Shown: in pieces, positions 61,509 through 64,000 of the stretch | Position numbering within the stretch: position 1 is the first letter of the stretch | Layout: the number at the start of each line of letters is the position of its first letter | Assembly: GCF_014694385.1 (NCBI RefSeq) | Contig: NZ_JAAOCA010000021.1 | Location: 1-64,000, forward strand | Length of the DNA stretch: 64,000 nt | DNA from: Pseudomonas typographi | GTDB taxonomy: Bacteria; Pseudomonadota; Gammaproteobacteria; Pseudomonadales; Pseudomonadaceae | Direction: 5' to 3' | Program-made: the position numbers and the translations under genes | The notes under the pieces: model-generated | Database searches by the model: none | Seen by the model: only the letters and a program-made list of their open reading frames with translations | Told to the model about the DNA's origin: nothing

Positions 61509-62045
61509 CTATTCTTGGCAGGGTCCGGCGGGGAATGCAAACGAGCCGACGATACTCGCCGAGGGCCAGGCGGCCGGGTGGCTGTAGTACACGGTAGAGA
61601 CATCGCGCAGCAGGCGCTGGTGGAAGAACACCTGTGGGGCGACTTTGCCCCAGGCCGGGTGGCCGAGCAGGCCGCTGCGCATGGCATGCACCAGCGCGTC
61701 TTGTTCAGTCCCACGCAGGTCGGCGAAGCCTTTGCCGTAGCGCTCACGGGCTTCGCTGTCGAGGGCGCCCAGGGCCAAGCGCCAGGTATCGCGCGGCGCC
61801 AGTTGCCCCGGTGCGCTGCCCTCATCGAGGTTGGCGTAGCAGCGGGCGTCGAGCAGTGCCGCCAGCGGCACCGCCACACGCGGTGTGGCTTGGGGCAGCA
61901 CGCGGTCGCACAGTGCTTCGAGGGTGCGGCTTTGCTGCTCGTCGAAAAACAACGGCCCGCGGCGCAACGTGACCTCACGGTCCAACAGCGGCGTAGGCAT
62001 CGAGGGGTATTGCTCGACGTAGTGCAAAGTCGCGTCGCGGGCCAT
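61509..62045 (-). CDS. Gluconate 2-dehydrogenase subunit 3-like protein
   Basis: A 178-residue protein with the gluconate-2-dehydrogenase subunit 3 pattern: FFDEQQSRTLEALCDRVLPQATPRVAVPLAALLDARCYANLDEG, then helices ending in LRDVSTVYYSHPAAWPSASIVGSFAFPAG. Such subunits bind the large FAD-containing (GMC) and cytochrome c subunits of periplasmic sugar-acid dehydrogenases. Neither partner is in the window, so it may be an orphan or a remnant. It lies between ppnN and an SDR gene; the ATG at 62045 follows a GAGG ribosome site. No classical signal peptide is visible. Confidence 0.8.
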   Translation of the reverse strand: MARDATLHYVEQYPSMPTPLLDREVTLRRGPLFFDEQQSRTLEALCDRVLPQATPRVAVPLAALLDARCYANLDEGSAPGQLAPRDTWRLALGALDSEARERYGKGFADLRGTEQDALVHAMRSGLLGHPAWGKVAPQVFFHQRLLRDVSTVYYSHPAAWPSASIVGSFAFPAGPCQE

Positions 62046-62133
62046 GGAAAAACCTCGGGCTGCATGGCGTTGATGTAAATGCTCCGTTACTAGACCCCTA
62101 AGGTTTTGAGAAGGTTCGTTTTTGGGCAAAGTT

Positions 62134-62904
62134 TTACAAAGACGCCGTGATGGCGCCGTCGACGTAAAGCACGTGGCCATTGACGAAGCTCGCCGCGTCG
62201 CTGGCGAGAAATACCGCTGCGCCGGCCAGCTCTTCCACATTGCCCCAGCGGCGGCTGGGTGTGCGCTGCACCAGCCAACTGCTGAAGGCGTCATCGGCCA
62301 CCAGCGCCGCATTGAGTTCGGTCTTGAAGTAACCTGGGCCGATGCCGTTTACGTTCAGCCCATGGGGGCCCCAATCGATGGCCATGCCCTTGGTAAGCAT
62401 CTTCAGGGCGCCCTTGCTGGCCGCATAAGGGGCAATGCCTGGGCGGCCCAGTTCGCTTTGCACCGAACACACGTTGATGATCCGCCCATGGCCACGGGCG
62501 ATCATGTGCTGGGCGACGGCCTGGCCGACCAGGAAGGCGCTGTCCAGGTTGGTGCGCATCAGTTGCTGCCACGCCTCGTAGGGGAATGCTTGCAAGGGCG
62601 CGCGGTGCTGCATGCCGGCGTTGTTCACCAGCACCTGCAATGGCCCCAGGTTTGCCTCGATCGCTTCCACCGCCGCCTTCACCGCCGCCGGGGAGGTTAC
62701 GTCGAATGCTTGGCCATGGGCATCGAGCCCTTCGCTGCGCAGCGTGTCAACGGCGCCAGCCAGCGCGTCGGCGCGCCGGCCATTAAGCACCACCCGGGCG
62801 CCTGCCTGGGCCAACCCGCGGGCGATGGCCAAGCCGATGCCGGCGGAAGAACCGGTGACCAGCGCCCATTGGCCATCAAGACGAAAGCGGTCGAGTATGT
62901 TCAT
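62134..62904 (-). CDS. SDR-family dehydrogenase, gluconate 5-dehydrogenase-like
   Basis: A 256-residue classical short-chain dehydrogenase. The cofactor motif is TGSSAGIG (about 18-25), followed by the NNAG box, and the catalytic Ser, Tyr and Lys lie in NVCSVQSELGRPGIAPYAASKGAL. RPSEELAGAAVFLASDAASFVNGHVLYVDG-type sequence (here RRWGNVEELAGAAVFLASDAA) closes the domain. The FRLDGQWALVTGSSAGIG opening resembles gluconate 5-dehydrogenase (IdnO/Gno), and the neighbouring gluconate dehydrogenase-like subunit and transporter fit that. Substrate assignment is tentative. Confidence 0.85.
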   Translation of the reverse strand: MNILDRFRLDGQWALVTGSSAGIGLAIARGLAQAGARVVLNGRRADALAGAVDTLRSEGLDAHGQAFDVTSPAAVKAAVEAIEANLGPLQVLVNNAGMQHRAPLQAFPYEAWQQLMRTNLDSAFLVGQAVAQHMIARGHGRIINVCSVQSELGRPGIAPYAASKGALKMLTKGMAIDWGPHGLNVNGIGPGYFKTELNAALVADDAFSSWLVQRTPSRRWGNVEELAGAAVFLASDAASFVNGHVLYVDGAITASL

Positions 62905-62958
62905 GATCGGCTCCCGGAATGTTATCGCCTATGAGCAAAGCACAAAACGCGCAAGCGG

Positions 62959-64000
62959 TTACTGGCCGGTCGCGACGGCTGCCGTGGCCCGGGCCGGAGG
63001 CTGTTCGCCGGCGGCCGGCTCGGCCACTTGGCGGGCCAGGGCCAAAATCACCACGGCGGCGCCGATGTCCAGCACCGCCAGGGCCACGAACAACGGGTTG
63101 TAGCCCACCTGCGTGACCAGCACACCCAATATCGCGGTAAACAGTGCGGCGCCGAGGAACCCGCACATGCCGCCCAGGCCCGTGGCGGTGGCCACCTCGT
63201 TTTTGCCGAAGGAGTCGGACGTGATCGAGTACAGCGCGCCGGAAAGCACCTGGTGGGCAAAACCACCGATGCACAGCAAAAGGATTGCCGTGTAGGGGCT
63301 GGCCGCCAGGCCGATGCAGCCCGGGCCAATCATGCACAGGCAACCGCTGAGCATCACCAGCTTGCGTGAGGTGAACAGCGACACCTTAAGGTGCTTGTGC
63401 AGCAGCGGCGAGAGGTATCCGCCCAGCACGCAACCCAGGTCTGCCGCCAAAAAGGGCAACCAGGCGAACAAGGCAATTTCCTTGATGTTCATGTGCCGTT
63501 CGGTCATCAAGTACAGCGGGATCCACGCATTGAAAGTTTGCCAGGCAGGCTCGGAGAGGAACCGCGCCAGGGCTACGGCGTAAAAGTTGCGCCGGCCGAA
63601 CACCTTGCGCCACTGCGCACGGGCTTTGGGCGCATCTTTGAGGTGCGCTTCCTGCCCGGCGAGGATGTAGTCGCGCTCTTGCTCCGACAGTAATCGCTGC
63701 TCGGTGGGGTGCTTGTAGATCCACAGCCACAGCCCGCTCCATATCAGGCCGAAGGCGCCTACCAAGACGAACGCCAATTGCCAGCCACTGGTGAGGATGG
63801 CCCACACCACCAGGGGTGGGGCGATCAACGCCCCGAGTGAAGAGCCCACATTGAACCAGCCCAATGCCACCGAGCGTTCCTTGGCCGGGAACCACTCGGT
63901 AGTGGCCTTGACCCCCGCCGGAAACCCCGCTGCCTCGGTGACCCCGAGCATCCCGCGCAGGAACGCAAGGCTCTGCCAACCGGTGGCCAGTGCGGCGGCC
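62959..64000 (-). CDS. Major facilitator transporter for sugar acids (ACS family), 5-prime end outside the window
   Basis: The readable 347 residues lack the first few helices, which lie beyond the right edge, and the frame stays open to 64000. Visible parts include the GVTEAAGFPAGVKATTEWFPAKERS loop typical of anion:cation symporters such as hexuronate, galactonate and 2-ketogluconate carriers. Several pairs of hydrophobic helices and the C-terminal half with SITSDSFGKNEVATATGLGGMCGFLGAALF follow. It precedes the SDR and gluconate dehydrogenase-like genes on the same strand, so it probably imports the sugar acid they handle. The terminal 20 residues are Ala-rich and hydrophilic. Confidence 0.85.
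   Translation of the reverse strand, partial: AAALATGWQSLAFLRGMLGVTEAAGFPAGVKATTEWFPAKERSVALGWFNVGSSLGALIAPPLVVWAILTSGWQLAFVLVGAFGLIWSGLWLWIYKHPTEQRLLSEQERDYILAGQEAHLKDAPKARAQWRKVFGRRNFYAVALARFLSEPAWQTFNAWIPLYLMTERHMNIKEIALFAWLPFLAADLGCVLGGYLSPLLHKHLKVSLFTSRKLVMLSGCLCMIGPGCIGLAASPYTAILLLCIGGFAHQVLSGALYSITSDSFGKNEVATATGLGGMCGFLGAALFTAILGVLVTQVGYNPLFVALAVLDIGAAVVILALARQVAEPAAGEQPPARATAAVATGQ

Overview
The window looks like chromosomal DNA of a Pseudomonas species. It is GC-rich, and several blocks match conserved Pseudomonas neighbourhoods as I remember them: moaB-moeA, slt/uup, fadB-fadA-topA, tRNA-folD-tig-clpP-clpX-lon-hupB-ppiD, a GntR-controlled prpBC-acnD-prpF operon, and a quinoprotein glucose dehydrogenase. 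The species cannot be named from the sequence alone. A well-formed HrpL-type promoter (hrp box) at 8845-8873 suggests a lineage that carries, or once carried, an Hrp type III secretion system, as plant-associated pseudomonads do. No secretion-apparatus genes are in the window.

Layout. 1-7.8 kb: a BvgA/BvgS-like two-component pair, dGTPase, an EAL phosphodiesterase, a three-gene ElaB/YqjD-YqjE membrane-stress operon, a thioredoxin-fold protein, and an unknown small gene under a near-consensus LexA box. 7.8-10.5 kb: an RluA-family pseudouridine synthase, then a lone 455-residue protein behind the hrp box. That protein has a type III-style N-terminus and a C-terminal Cys-His-Asp arrangement like the transglutaminase/papain fold; tRNA-Pro follows. 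10.6-22.9 kb: a lipoprotein, molybdenum cofactor genes (mobA, moaB, moeA), a GDP-mannose synthesis enzyme, a lipid kinase, CheV, a MOSC protein, Slt, Uup and a universal stress protein. 22.9-30.8 kb: a structured 574-base intergenic region, then fadB-fadA (fatty acid beta-oxidation), topA and small conserved genes. 30.8-37.7 kb: the 2-methylcitrate (propionate) operon with its GntR regulator, using acnD-prpF and no prpD. 37.7-48.5 kb: three tRNAs, folD, an orphan heme oxygenase, then the protein quality-control block tig, clpP, clpX, lon, hupB, ppiD.

48.5-64 kb is more mosaic. A PAAR gene sits behind a protein kinase that has lost its N-lobe, probably what is left of a type VI secretion cluster deleted up to the gcd terminator. 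Then come gcd, a membrane protein, a PadR regulator with a siderophore-interacting reductase, a large class A penicillin-binding protein, a VOC protein divergent from a LysR regulator, a nucleosidase pair (ppnN plus nucleoside hydrolase), and a sugar-acid group: a gluconate 2-dehydrogenase subunit 3-like protein, a gluconate 5-dehydrogenase-like SDR and a transporter cut by the window edge. With Gcd, these fit periplasmic glucose oxidation and uptake of sugar acids.

The strongest leads are the hrp-box effector candidate, the LexA-box gene, the structured region before fadB, and the T6SS remnant. All identifications come from reading the sequence and recalled family knowledge; no database search was run.
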